Assembly (NCBI GenBank): GCA_002197995.1 | Contig: NGZR01000004.1 | Coordinates: 5,456,001 to 5,520,000, forward strand | Length of the DNA: 64,000 nucleotides | From: Gaeumannomyces sp. JS-464 | Lineage: Eukaryota > Ascomycota > Sordariomycetes > Magnaporthales > Magnaporthaceae | Direction of reading: 5' to 3' | Part shown: positions 35,507 through 47,247 of the stretch, piece after piece | Layout: the number at the start of each line of letters is the position of its first letter | Position numbering within the stretch: position 1 is the first letter of the stretch | Notes under the pieces: generated by a model | What the model was told of the DNA's origin: nothing | The model's database searches: none | Seen by the model: the letters and a program-made list of their open reading frames with translations, nothing else | Position numbers and translations under genes: made by a program

Positions 35507-35951
35507 CCGGTGTACTAATCGGCTGTCGTTTCCTGTCTTTCCTTGTGGTCAGAGAATTTGTCGTCGCCGTCCGGGGTCGGCCTGGGCGGTTTCGATGCAT
35601 GGCCAATGGCCAGGGTCGGACCCTTGCTGGAGCCCGAGCCGAGCCCCCGCCTTTCAGCTTTCTTCCGCGCGCCCCTCTCTTTTCTTTTTTTCCTTTCTTT
35701 TTTTGTCTCCATTTGGAGACCGCGCACCCATCGCAACCCTCACCAAATGCACCGCACCAGGACATAGGTACGCATCAATGGGATTTGCCAGCGATCTGAA
35801 CCGCTCGATAGTAAACTCTCTTGGTCGATAAAACTACATACAAGAAGTGAAGTGATGGAAGCACAGCCATCCCCTATCAGAACCCTGACCTTTGCTCCCT
35901 TGCCGGCCCATTCGAGCCCCAGTCGCCCGACACAAGACCCAGAAGCTCCGC

Positions 35952-37051
35952 TCAAGCAGTGAACGGGACGGCGCGGCGAGGTCTCTGCGGGGGCAGCCAT
36001 TTGTTGCCCTTGTTTCCCTGGCTTCCGTTGCTGCCGTTGTTCCCCTGATTCTTGTTGCCGCTGTTGCCGTTGTTCCCGCTGTTATTCCCCTGATTGCCGC
36101 CGTTGTTGCCGGCGTTGGGGTTGTTCCCATTGTTACCGTTATTCCCCTGGTTGCTGCCGTTGTTTCCTTGGTTGTTGCCATTGCCCCCATTGCCACCCCT
36201 GTTGCTCCCTCCCCCGTTGTTGTTGTTACCTCCTCCTGAGCCTCCTCCAGAACCAGGGCCAGCCCCATTTCCGCCTCCATTCCTGGTACCGTTGCCGCCT
36301 CCACTGCCGCCTCCTCCGCTTCCCGCTCCGCCGCCCCCCCGAGCACAGCCGGGCCGGGGATCTTGTAGGTCGAGGCGTCGGAGTTGTAGAGGTTGAAGTG
36401 AATGCCCGGGTCGCTGTACTTGTAGCCCGTGTTGATGTCAAAGTTCTCGCTCGGCTTGACGGTGCCAGAGCCCGTCACCTCGACCTGGACGCAGCTGGGG
36501 TAGAACTGCGCTCCCCGTCCCGGGTTCTGGTCAAAGGTTGCGTCCGACTCGTGGTGGGCGATGATCTCCTGCCGCACCATGTACTTTCCGGCGGCCAGCT
36601 GCGGCAGCTTGAGGTCCGTCTTGCCCTTGCTGGCAATGAGCCGCTCCACAGCCCACTTGCCGCCGCTGAAGCCGTCCTCGGCGATCTTTGTCCAGATCGG
36701 GCCGGTGCCGTCCATGGAGTCGCCGCTGTAGGCCGCCACGTACGTGATGATGGGCCCCTTGTGCGACGCGTCGATGATGTCGTCGCCCCGGTTGTCGTGG
36801 AACCACTCGAACGTGAGCGTGTCGCCGCCGGCCGCCTGCACGAACTTGGGCACCGCCTTGCCGCCGTTCTCGCCGCAGGCCAGCGCGGGGGACTTCAGGT
36901 CCTTGACGGGGCTGTTGTTGGGCGGCGTGCGGATGTACGACTTGCGCCCGTCGCCCAGGTCCTTGCCGTTGACCGAGACGCCGAACATCCAACTGTGCGC
37001 CGCCGCTGAGCCGCTGAGGGCCAGCGTCACGAGCCCAGCCGTGAGGAGCAT
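35952..37051 (-). CDS. AA9 lytic polysaccharide monooxygenase with Gly/Asn-rich tail
   Basis: Copper enzyme that oxidatively cleaves cellulose or related glucans. ATG at 37051 gives an 18-residue signal peptide ending SAAA, followed by the mature N-terminal His (HSWMFGVSVNGKD) that forms the histidine brace. The second His is in IIAHHESDATF; conserved ACGENGGKA, GPIITYVAAYSGD and FYPSCVQVEVTGSG are present. The catalytic domain ends near KIPGPAVL. A frame change in a seven-base C/G run (36334-36340) then leads into about 125 residues rich in Gly and Asn (NNGGN, GNNGSNQG type), ending in RPRRAVPFTA and TGA at 35952. No CBM1 is present. The frame change makes the tail unreadable as written, but the tail frame is open and compositionally coherent. 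Confidence 0.8.
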
Positions 37052-38476
37052 GTTGATGGAAGGATAAATGTGTGAATGAGTGTGGTTGAAAGTAAAAATG
37101 TGCAGGTCCAGCTGGCTAGCAAGGTAAAGTAAAATGGAACAGATGGTAGTGAGCGAGAGAAGGGAAGAAGCAAGAGCCGCGAGGGGACTGCTGGCCACCA
37201 AGACAACAGGCTGCAGACAACAACCAAAGGCGAGTACATCGCCATTTATATCATAATTCCAACCGTCGTCTTCCCCACTCCCATCGTCCTCGGCTGCCCT
37301 CAACTTATGCCCACAAAGGCCACAAGGACATACAGAAACCCACCAGGACACAGAGTGTTCATGCATTGACGACCAAACGCGCTACACCTTCCTAGCAAAC
37401 CACCCAAGCCTCGGTCGTCCTGAACTTTGCCGAATCGGCCGCCTCGGTCGGTATCCCGTTCCGGAATCACCATCTGGTGGTGTGATCCGCGGCCAATGGC
37501 TGCCCAAGGCCTCCACACCCTTCTTGTTTCACATCCCAGCATCCGCCATGCTACCCCTGATCCTTTCTTGGAGTGCCACTCCGGTCGGGTTTCTAGATGG
37601 CTGCCAAATAAATGACGCTCGTGTAAAGACGTACGTCAATGGGGTGGCAAGGCGGGCAGGCAGGCCGGCGGAGTCTTGTCGTCGATCGATGGTCGGTGGA
37701 TGCCAAGGCCCCTTGAGGATGCGACGGCATCTGGCGGATCGACCCGAGCGCTGTTGTATTGCAGGGTCATCCCAGCATGCGAGGCGCTTGATCTTGATCA
37801 GGCGTTGATCTGCCAGCCCTGTAGACGAATATCGCCATCAAAAGGTCCTCGCAATTTTCCCCTCTGGGCTTTCCTTCCCTACATCTCGCCTCGTCTCAAG
37901 TGGTCCCGACAGAAGAAAAATCCCGCGGCTTGGGGCAGCCACAGAGTTTTCCTCTCTCTCCATCTTGTAACGCTGGCCTTTCCCCTTTATCTCAGCATCT
38001 TGGGCGGGCCAATGGTCTGTTTTCTCGTGGAGGCGTCGTCTGATCTGTCAGGCTTACGCCAGACGCCGACCCCTGCGCAGATCCACAAGGGGCATCCCTG
38101 AGACGTTATCACACCATCCTGGCTTATACGACGATCCCCCAGCTTTTTCTCGGCGCCGTTAGACATCCGGACGAGCCTCCTTGGAGTCTCAGCCAACCAC
38201 GTATTTTTTTAGGGATAAATTTAGTCCTCCGACGTCTAACGGCACTCAATGGGATATGGCAGATGGCAGACGACGGGGAAAACACAAGAAATAGCAGGCA
38301 GCAATCCTCGTTGCTTATCCTTGTGGCAGAAGAAACATAAACTAAAAGTGCTAAGGCATGTCGCATTGCACATCCCATACGCCTCAGCTGAATTTTTTTT
38401 TTTGTTTTTTATTTTTCCATTACCCGGCAAAGCTGCGCAACCACCTCGACACACCGAAGGCAGGCTCCGAAAATGC
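37052..38476. other. Intergenic
   Basis: About 1.4 kb between the AA9 start and the end of the HET gene. No domain, promoter motif or repeat was recognised beyond short A/T runs near 38392-38415. Confidence 0.4.
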
Positions 38477-40667
38477 CTACACGATAACCATGGATTGCAT
38501 TCCGCGCCCGAACTCCTGGAATATACGGTCCAAATGTGGGTTGTTGCCCATCAACAGCAACATCGCATCCAGTCTCGCCTCGATAGAAATAACAAACTAG
38601 CCGACGCGACGGAATCTATCCTTGTCCTCCTCGGTGCGCTCCAATATAAGTCCTTCCACGTCGACTCGGGCCTGATCCGCACGTCCCCGCGCCAGCACAG
38701 GCACGCAATAGAGGCTCCCGGACGCGTTCTGCCGGGCGAAGCGGCCGTGTTCCAGCTGGCCCTCGTACGGCGCGTCGAGATAAATATTATGACATCACTG
38801 GGCGGCCACGGAGTACGGCGGGATGCTGAGACCGTCGAGCATCATCATCCATAGCAGGTGGCCGATGCCATATTTGTCTGGGACGCCATTGCCGGCAGCC
38901 GGCAGCAATTGCACCGGCTTTAGCGGCCCGCGCAGCCTCAGCCACCCGCCCTTGATCGGACCTGTCGGGTCGTCGGTTTCGTGGTCGATGTGATAGTCCT
39001 CCACCTCGATGAACTGGCGGGATTCCTCCAGCGACGCTCCGATCCAGACGGGGTGATTAACCGCGGCCCAGGACCAGCTCGAGGCGCGGTACGGCATGTC
39101 TGCCAAACCAGCTCGGCCGCTAGCTGGTTGCGCCACATCCCGGCGAGGTAGCCGCCCCTGAGCGGGCTGGCCGCCTGCTTCGCTATGGCGGAAATAGCAG
39201 CCAGCTTGTCGCCGGGGAACGAAAGGCGGCAGCGTGTGTAGAGCCTGGCTACTTCATACCAGCTCTCGATCGGGCCGTGAATCTTCCCATCGGACAGCGG
39301 CGCCACCCTCTCTCTGTCCTGTGCTGTTGAGTACTCCCGGCCGGTAAGACCTCTCAGGCGCCCCGTAAAGCGCTGAGGCGCAGAGGGCCGCAGTTCGGGT
39401 TCAGTTCGGAGCCTCCTCCCTGCTGGCACTCCAAGTAAACCTGCCTGCGGCCAAAGAGCAGGATGCGAGGGGACAGGAGCCGCTCCTACAAGACCCAGGC
39501 GCGGGTATTGAGCAAAGCGCGCTCTACATCATCCCATAACAGCTCTTTCATGTGAGAAAGGGTGCAGGGCAGAGATCTCCCCTTGAGCCGTACTTGCAGC
39601 TGCTGGGGCATCATCGTTTCTGGGCGCCGGGCATGAAAGAGAGAGTGGTTCCCATCGGGCGCGTCCAGCGCAGAGATGTTGCAGAAGGAGTTGTAGTAAA
39701 CTCTGTCCATGCTCTTGATCTCGCGGAGCCAGTCTGTCTTGTCTCCCTCCTGGATGATGCACAAAGAATCGATCCAAAGATATCTGACCCCAAGATTCCT
39801 AGTGACGTAAACGGAGTCCTGGTATAGCTGGGGAAGTAGCGAGGTCGGGAAATGGCCCGAGAGCTGGGCGTAGTTGCTGGTGGTGAGGGCAAGACAGTCT
39901 GCGTCGCCCCAGCAGTGGCTGAGAGTCATGTAAACGCCACTTATGGCGGTGTGGCCGGTCTCGGCCAGGGAAACGGCGTCGCCCTCAGTCCAGCTGGGCT
40001 TGCAGTCGAGAAGGGGATTTGGATCCCAGCTGAGCTTGCGGTCGAGAAGGCGAGTTGAATCCCAGCCCGTGCCGCCGGCGCCCGGTTCGCGGCATTCCCC
40101 ATGGCTCCTGAGGCAGGTGTGGACCAAGCCTTTTAGAGCCCTCATCGACTGGGAGGATTTCGTGTGATCAGAAAGACTGTCGGTCGTATGGGGATCCCAG
40201 ACTTCTTCCGTGTCAGCCCCGTACGGCGCGTCCAATACAGGCATGGAACAAGGATCATCGGGAGCCGACATACCGTGGCCATTTACCAAATCGCAACAGA
40301 AAGGGCGGCTCTCCCCTTTGAGGATTCTTGACACAATCGGGCAGAACTGGGCCTGGATGAGATACTTCCAATTCCCAAGGACTCTACCGCTCGAGCACCA
40401 GGACGACGCCTTAATTTCGCTAATAGAAGTCCCCGCTAAGTCGCGCGAAAGGCTTTCACTAGAGAGAATGTTTTGCTGGGACGACTGCAGTGTCATCCAG
40501 AGCCCGGTGCATATGAAGCAGCCGGCGTCGACAGAAGACTTGAGGGATTGGCAGGTAGAATGGTGGCGCAGGAGTTCGGCTCTCAGGTTGCTGCTCGAGG
40601 ACCGGGAAGGGAACGCCTTTTCCAACCCACCCGCCTCGAAAATTGGCTGGCATACGTCGCAAATCAT
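38477..40667 (-). pseudogene. HET-domain protein, broken by TAG stops and frameshifts
   Basis: ATG at 40667 opens MICDVCQPIF with an N-terminal Cys/His region (HHSTCQSL, AGCFICTGLW). The HET domain reads YMTLSHCWGD, then RYLWIDSLCIIQEGDKTDWL and MDRVYYNSFCNISA. The conserved RAWVLQERLLSPR motif is interrupted: the Gln codon is TAG (39486-39488). Downstream sequence stays recognisable but moves between frames (PIESWYEVARLYTRCRLSF, GDKLAAISAIA, LAGMWRNQLAAELVW, then WIGASLEESRQFIEVEDY). A further TAG at 38597-38599 interrupts RRVG-FVISIEARL before a final TAG at 38477. The conserved content down to the end implies a fairly recent loss. The TAG at an invariant Gln suggests a C-to-T change. Confidence 0.7.
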
Positions 40668-41180
40668 ATCGAATCAACGAGCTTAGGTTTTTGCGTGAAA
40701 TATGGCGATTATGCTGCTGAAAAAGCCGGAGAAGGTGCTCGAGTTGATGCAAGTAAGGACAAGGGACCGGAGGAAGAAAGGGAAAGGGAAAAAAAAAAAA
40801 AAAGGAGAAAAGAACCGAGTCTGAAGACGGCAGGGCTTTTGAACCGCTGTGCCCCCGAGTGGCTAGCCTAGGCAGGGCGAACTTGGGCAGTAATGACAGT
40901 CGTTGGCGTCGTTGCTGTGCGCCATGATATGCGTTGGGTCGGGCGTCGACGCATGGGAGAAAACCTGAGCCTGCGCTGGCTCAAGGAGCGAGGCCTTGTA
41001 CCGCCACGCTGTTGGTTGCACGGCCGGGGTAGGAGCACCAGGAGTGGCGAGGGTACAAATATACATGTGAGGTTTGAATGTAAGAAATAGTAAAAGTTGA
41101 TACAAATTAACCAACCGCCTCGAAGCGAAGCAGGGTAGAGACGGTGGCTGGCAAACGATTTTTTGTGTCTTTGCTCGCGT
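40668..41180. other. Intergenic
   Basis: About 510 bases between the HET gene promoter side and the 3' end of the next regulator. A 15-base A run lies at about 40790-40803. No gene seen. Confidence 0.4.
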
Positions 41181-44044
41181 TTAATTTAACATGAGATTAT
41201 CAAGATTCTCCCCTTCCCACCACGCAGTGCCCGTCTCATCTGGTGGCGGCAAATTCAGGTCCCCGATGCCCACCAGCAGCCCTGGATCTGCATACAGCCA
41301 CGGCGTGGTGTACAATGTGAGGCTGTCGAGCTGCTGCTGCTGGTCCATGGCATCGGCGCCGCTGCCGCTGCCGTGGTGATGGCTGTAGTGGGGGTGGTGA
41401 TGGTGGCTGCTGTTGCTGTTGTTCACCGCCGACGGCACGCCACCGCCTCGAGTGCTACGGGCGTTGCTGCTCCGGTGGTGGTTCATAAACGGCTGCGGCC
41501 GCGTCGGCGCCTCCTGCCCGCCGTCGGCGATGTTGATGTTGATCTCGGGGGAGGTGGCCACGATGATCTCGAGGATCGTCGACGAGTCGGACTCGTCGAT
41601 GGTCGGGAGGACAGGGGCCAGGGAGGCGTCGAAGAGGCCTCCGCCGCCGCCGCTCGTGTGATCCGATGCCGCCACGGAGGGCGACGAAGGCGACGAGGAA
41701 AACTGGAGGATCTCCCACATCAGAGGCACGCTGAGGTACATTTTGGAGGGCATCCAGTCGTCGTCCACGTCGATGGTTTCGGCCTCGGCTCCGGCCGCAA
41801 TGAGGGCCATCTTGTCGAGGTTGCGGTCCTGGTCGTTGTTAGTCTGTTGTGCGTTGTATTATTGGACCAACAGGAAAGGAGTGATTGTGGGCTGCAAATA
41901 CGTACCAGCGCCGCGCAGGCAGCAGAATAGGGGATAAAACTCTTGAGAAACTTGCGGCACTTTGCGAAGTCCGTGTTGGACTTGTGCTTGAGCTTGGCGG
42001 CGGCTGCACAGCTGTAGTACAGGTGTACGGTCGCGGCAATTGCAGCCACGTGGCCAACTATCGGCTCCTGTTACGCGGAAGTAATTTAGCAATGCTCAGT
42101 TTTCCTGGCATTTGGGCTGCTTGCTCCATACCACCAGGGCAATTTGCTTCTCGACGACCATGTCGATAATCCTGACGAGCCACGTGGCATGGAGGAGCGC
42201 CTGCTCGCTGGACCTTCTCCAAAACGTGTTTGGAATGCCAAGGTTGGGATTGTGCTGGGCGCCGACGATGTAGAGGAACGGGTGGTTGAGGACGGTGACG
42301 ATGACATGGTAGACCATCTGCTCCTTGAGCCAGCAGGCCCAGTAGTCGCGGTTCTGCTTGATCTCGTGCTCGTCACGCTCGTAGAAGCGGACCGAGTCGT
42401 ATCGGTGGCACATGGGGATGCGGTTCTCGGCCTCCATGAAGTCGGACAGCACCTTTGCATAGGGCGAGCGTGGCGCCAGGGCTCTTTGACGAAGCCGTCG
42501 CGCGCGCAGTCGGCCACGTACCGCCGCACCTGGCTCCACACCCAGCCGAGGCACATGCTCGTATTCCAGATGCCGGGCTCGCTGGGGGTTGCTGTTCCAA
42601 GGTCATCCCGGGGCAGAGACGGGGACCGATCCTCTGCGGCAGCCGCTGCCGATGCTGGCGATGCTGCTGCTGGCCCATGGTTCGGCTCGGACGAGTCCCG
42701 AGCCCTGTTGTTTGGGTTGCTGAGCTGGGCGTCTTGACGGCCGTAGAACTGCTCCAGCAGCTGTAAGCTCCAGAACAGCCGCCTTTTCCGTTCCGCCGAG
42801 GGGTCGTTGGGCAAGTAGACGGATTCCACGTCTAGCAGAGCCGAGCGACACAGCTGGTGGGACAGTCCGAGATGGAACTGACCCAGCTGGAAGTTGCCGT
42901 CTGGCAGGGGCAGTAAGGGGAGGGGTCAGTCGACCTTTTGTCCCAGTCACGACGGTGGTCGGACTTACCAATAAGGGAGGAATAAGCAAGAAGGCACAGG
43001 CTCTCTATGGTGCAAAGGTCCACGGTGCCATTGGCCAAGCGCAGCATGATGAGCGTCTTTGCGTTGCTGCTGTAGAGCTGTGTATCGACGGGCTGCCGCG
43101 AGTAGCGCGCGGTCAATGCCATGATGCTACTTGTTAGCTCCTCGGGCAGCGTCTCCGGGTCCCCAATCTCGTGCCGCTCGAAGCACCATATGGGCTGCCG
43201 GTGACAGTACTTGAAGTACAGGTCCATAGCTGTGGTGATGTCGTGGTGGAATCCCGCTGAGGAGCCGGCGGTACTGCCATTGTCGGCCACGTTTCTCCTG
43301 TTGGCGTCGTTGTGGACATTGCTGGGCCTGCGGTTTCTTGCGGGCGGTGGTGTAGCCGAGTATGACCTGTTTGACGTGTTACTCAAGACATCATCCTGCT
43401 GCTGTCGCCGCCGCTGCTGCTGTTGCTGCTCTTGGGTCTGCGGTTGTTGTTCTTGCTGCCTGCCTGAACGCGCGTGGTGGTGGTGGCTAGGTTCAACAAG
43501 CTCGTCAGATGGTCTCCAAAGAGCACACTCGTCTTGGTGCGTAGACCGGTGGTGGCTAGGGTCGTATTACATGCTCGCACCACTGAGCAGGAGATCCAGC
43601 TTGTCCTCCAGGTTCTGTAGCCTCTCGTCCTTGATGTGGGTTAAGGCCTTTTCTTTTTTTTCCTGTTTGTTTTTGTTTCGACACTTACTGATCTCCCACT
43701 GCTCTGGGAGGGTCTCCTCAAGGCCGGGTATGAGCATGACTGCGATAGGCGAGCGCAGCTGGAACATGCTGGCTTTTCGCCTGGGCACCGAGTCTTCTTG
43801 CGCCTGTGGGCAGATTGTGCATCAGCGGGATATCAGAAGACGGGGATGCAATGCAACGCAAGGAGCAATGCCAAGTGTAAATGGATGGATTGGGAGGAGG
43901 ATCAATGGGCAAAGGCGCCAACCACGGGCGAGGACAGAGACGGACGGACCTGCAGTTGAGACAGGCATGGTGCAATCGCCTTCTCCCCCGAGAGCCGGCC
44001 GCTGAGATGCTAGAGCTAGACGGATCCGGGTCAGGCGGCGGCAT
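41181..44044 (-). CDS. Zn2Cys6 transcription factor with Gln- and His-rich segments
   Basis: Multi-exon gene. Exon 1 (43950-44044) encodes MPPPDPDPSSSS to HACLNC; a 146-bp intron (43804-43949) precedes exon 2 (43689-43803) with RRKKTRCPGEKPACSSCARL, completing the binuclear zinc cluster. A coiled dimerisation-type segment (RLQNLEDKLDLLL) follows near 43600. Then comes a Gln-rich stretch (about 43390-43450) and the fungal TF domain (ITTAMDLYFKYCHRQPIWCF to SSLIG, then RRLFWSLQLLEQFYG). After SQVRRYVADCARD a frame change near 42480 leads to the block with HRYDSVRFYERDEHE. Introns near 42070-42140 and 41835-41905 join EPIVGHVAAIAATVHLYYSC and DRNLDKMALIAAGAEAE. The tail has a His run and ends at TAA 41181. 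It is 550 bases from a flavin oxidase gene and could regulate the betaine-type genes next to it. Confidence 0.7.
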
Positions 44045-44597
44045 GTCAAGCTGGCGGACAGAGAGTCGCCGGCAGCGGGAGGGTGAGATAGCACGATAAG
44101 AGGAAGCGAAATGGAAAGCGGCAGACAAAAGATGTCGGGAAAAAGGGACCGGACTGTGATGTCACCAATGAACGGTGCCGGTTCTACATATAATAGCACA
44201 GTGCCGCAGCGGCGAAACACAGCGGGCCACGTGCGGAGGAAGGAGAGATTGGTCATGGATAATGCAGGTAGCCAATGGGGCGTGTGCCCGCTGCAGGCTG
44301 CTGCCCGTCGGCACTAACAGGTGGCAGGCACTGCAGGCATTCCATGCTGCAGGAGCGAACCTTGGCGCGTCTCGTCGCCAAGCGGGGTTGTCCAAGATAA
44401 GCAACCATCCGAAGGGCCTAGATTCCCGAGCTTGGGCCGATCTGGGCTGCCTGCCGGCTGGGCGGGCGTGATGGTCCATCCCTGTTCGATCCCATGGCTA
44501 TCTCATGCTCCATACTCGATCCCACTGGACCCTCTCTCGTGCTTCTGCTGGTTTCCCATGTCTGCTCGTCGCTCCTGTCTGCAGCAGCCCAGGCTAA
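44045..44597. other. Intergenic, promoter of the regulator
   Basis: About 550 bases. A TATAATAG-like box (about 44186-44195, ACATATAATAGC) is on the plus strand; no gene was recognised. Confidence 0.35.
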
Positions 44598-46000
44598 TTA
44601 CAACTTGGCCAGCTGGTCCACCAGCTCGCTCAGCTCCGAGTTGGGATACTCCGGGTTCTGCAGGTGGTCTGGCCGCTCGCGGTCCCACGCCCACCTCGCC
44701 GCCAGCTCGGGCGGCAGCTCGCCGTCCAGCATCTGCATCACGCACTTGCCCAGCACCGGGAAGAACTTGAAGCCGTGGAATGAGCCGCACGTGGCCACGT
44801 ACAGCCCCTTGGCCGCCGGGTGCGCCGAGATGATGAAGTCGGAGCTGGTCGTGAAGGCATCCCAGCAGATCCTGTGCTTGGTCATCTTCCAGCTCCTGCT
44901 CTTGCTGCCGTACCACAGCTCCTTTTGTTCGATAATATCGCCCTTGAGCCGCCGCGACACGTCCCACTGCCTGTAGTCGCTTGCTGGTGGCGGTGCAGAC
45001 ACCTTTCTGCCGGGCAGGATCTCGGTCGCGTTGGAGAAGATCTTGGATCCCCACCACTTCAGCTCCCTGTCCTTGGTCGGCGGGAGGGTGCCGATAAACG
45101 GTTTCCCTGGCGCGACAAGCAGTGTTTTATCAGAATAATGCGTGCAAACACAGGCAGGCCACGAGAAACAAGCAGGCGCTTCCTTACCGTATCCGACATA
45201 ACCCTGAAACCCAACAGGCATGTCCGCGTACTTCTTGTACTCCTCCTCGTCCAGCTCCGCCATGCCCGTCGTGATGCCCGCCGCCAGGATCCTGTCGCCG
45301 GCCGAGAGGCCTTCGACCCCGCTCGCCGCCGCGCTCATCTCGAGCAGCTTGGGCGTGAAGGCCCCCGTGCACAGGATCGTGCGGTCCGCCCGGAACGTCC
45401 TCCCGTCCGTCGTCCTGAGGCCCTTGCAGCTCCCCGTGCGCGGGTCCAGCTCCAGCGCCGCCGCCTCGGCCACGACGTACCGCACGCCCAGCTCCTCGGC
45501 GGCGCGCGTCACGGCGCGCAGGCAGTCGCCGGCCGCCGCCCAGCCGCTGGCGCGGTTGATCAGCACCTCCTTGGCGCCGCTATAGTCGGCGTCGTCGAAG
45601 ATGCCGCCGTACAGGCGCCGCGCCTCGGCGACGGGCACGGCGACGATGTCGTCGCCGCGGCCCAGGGCCTTGTGGTGCGCGATGACGTCGCGCGCGTAGT
45701 CGCTGCGGCAGATCCAGTAGACGCCGTCTGGTGGAAGTAGGGCTGCCACAGCGGGTCCGTCTTGAAGACGTCCTGGGCCTCGAGCGCGAGCCGGCAGTAG
45801 GCCGGGTCGTCGTAGTCGGCCCGCACCACCTTGTTCCAGTCCCAGGACGCGGCCACGCGCGACTCGGCGTCGATGGCGTCCCGGTCCACCAGCGTCACGC
45901 TCGCGCCCGGGTGCTTGCGGATCAGGTGGTACGCCGTCGACACGCCGAACACGCCGGCGCCGACGATGAGGTACGAGGGGTTGTGCTCATCTGCCGGCAT
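44598..46000 (-). CDS. FAD-dependent sarcosine-oxidase-type amine oxidase
   Basis: Exons 45188-46000 and 44598-45106 with an 81-bp intron (GTAAGG...GCCAG) that restores VGYGKPFIGTLPP. The product is about 440 residues after one missing base is allowed near 45727 (ACGGCGTC, where an extra G restores HQTGVYW). The N-terminal Rossmann motif is YLIVGAGVFGVSTAYHL, with LVDRD at the adenine-ribose end. The C-terminal region CWDAFTTSSDFIISAHP and GSFHGFKFFPVLGK matches the monomeric sarcosine oxidase / fructosyl amine oxidase group, whose Cys carries the covalent FAD. Expected reaction: oxidative N-demethylation of a secondary amine such as sarcosine. The substrate is suggested by the neighbouring Rieske and dimethylglycine-type genes. 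Fructosyl-amino-acid oxidase remains an alternative. Confidence 0.75.
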
Positions 46001-46767
46001 CTTTTTTTTTCTGTTTAGCGAGCACCTCTGCTGCTACCTTGTGGCGTCCGGTATGGTTGCCGGGTCTTCGGGAAGGGACCCCGTGATCGCCCGCGTGGGA
46101 GGGGGCTTGCCGGCGTGATTGGAAGGTGCCCAAAAGGGAGGAGGGGATCAATGGATGCGGGTTGCAAGTCAGTTCCGTGTTTCGTGCTTCCCCGCTAGCG
46201 GCTGGCTGAGATGGTTGGGCTCAGGCTTTTTTTGGGTATCAAGCCATTGGCATAGAGATTTTGGTGCTACCTCCAGGGCGAAATGCACACGTACATTCCG
46301 CAGCGATTAAGTAGATCGGGCAGCTATCTTGATATCACGACGGCCCGCCCAGACGGCGACATATCCCCGAGCTGCGATGGGATGGGGGAGGCGGCTCCGA
46401 GATCGGGATGCAGCCACGGATGGAATCTGCGGTTGGCGGCCAGGATGCCGATCAGGTGACGGCGAATGGGGGTGGGAACAGACATTCCATTCCTATCGGC
46501 ATCCTTGGCTCGCCACCGACCTGCTGCTCACCGACGTGGCACGGATGAAAGAACAATCTCTTGCGGGGTGCACCCCATCCAGTAAGTGAAAGCCATGGCC
46601 AGCAAGACATGCTCGGCCGTTACGACGGCGAATCCTCAAACCCGATACGCCGCCCTGATTTCAAGCGCAAAAGGCGCCGCCGGTTCCACTGCAGGCTTCT
46701 CCAAGCCAGGTAACACCCCCAAGCACCCAAGCTAGCACTTCCAAGCCGAGTGGATCCAGCACTCCTG
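46001..46767. other. Intergenic
   Basis: About 770 bases between the oxidase start and the MITE. A T-run lies just before the start codon. No gene recognised. Confidence 0.4.
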
Positions 46768-46769
46768 TA

Positions 46770-47245
46770 CAGGGTCACAGGGATAATAAACGTTAAATCG
46801 GTGGATCTAACAAGGTGGGTCAGCCAGGGTATAAGCCAGGGGGTAGGGGTACACAGCCTGCCGCACAATTTGTAGTAGAATCAATGTATTGCAACTGACC
46901 GTTTAATAATCAATATAATCACCTGCGTTAGCCTTCACCATCTGCAGCCTCCGTATCATAAAACGGGCATGCAATTAAAAAGGCATTTGATTAAAGGTAT
47001 CGCGGTGCAAATTGCCGGCGTTGTTGAAGGGAATCGCGTGCGATTGAAGGTATCGCCGTGCAATTGGGCCGGGCCGGGGTCTCAAACGGTGGAATTCTAT
47101 TGGGTTCCACGGCGTTTATGCGAATGGGCTCGTGGGTAGAGATACATTGATTTGATAGGTTTTTCTATGGGAAAAAATGTAGCTAAATACGTGGCCTAAT
47201 TAGGAAAGATCCACAAATTTAACATTTATTATCCCTGTGACCCTG
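46770..47245. mobile_element. Tc1/mariner-type MITE with 39-bp terminal inverted repeats
   Basis: The left end starts CAGGGTCACAGGGATAATAA and the right end, read in reverse complement, starts with the same 20 bases. The inverted repeats extend to 39 bases with three mismatches (at positions 22, 30 and 31). Both ends are flanked by TA (46768-46769 and 47246-47247), the target duplication of Tc1/mariner/pogo elements. The 476-bp interior is AT-rich, codes for no transposase, and holds short direct repeats of about 25 bases (46989-47014, 47023-47046, 47042-47066). It sits between the sarcosine-oxidase-type gene and the Rieske gene, in their shared divergent promoter region. Confidence 0.85.
46989..47066. 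repeat. Short direct repeats inside the MITE
   Basis: Three related units of about 25 bases with the core AAGGTATCGC-GTGCAA; the middle one is more diverged (AAGGGAATCGCGTGCGA). Confidence 0.65.
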
Positions 47246-47247
47246 TA

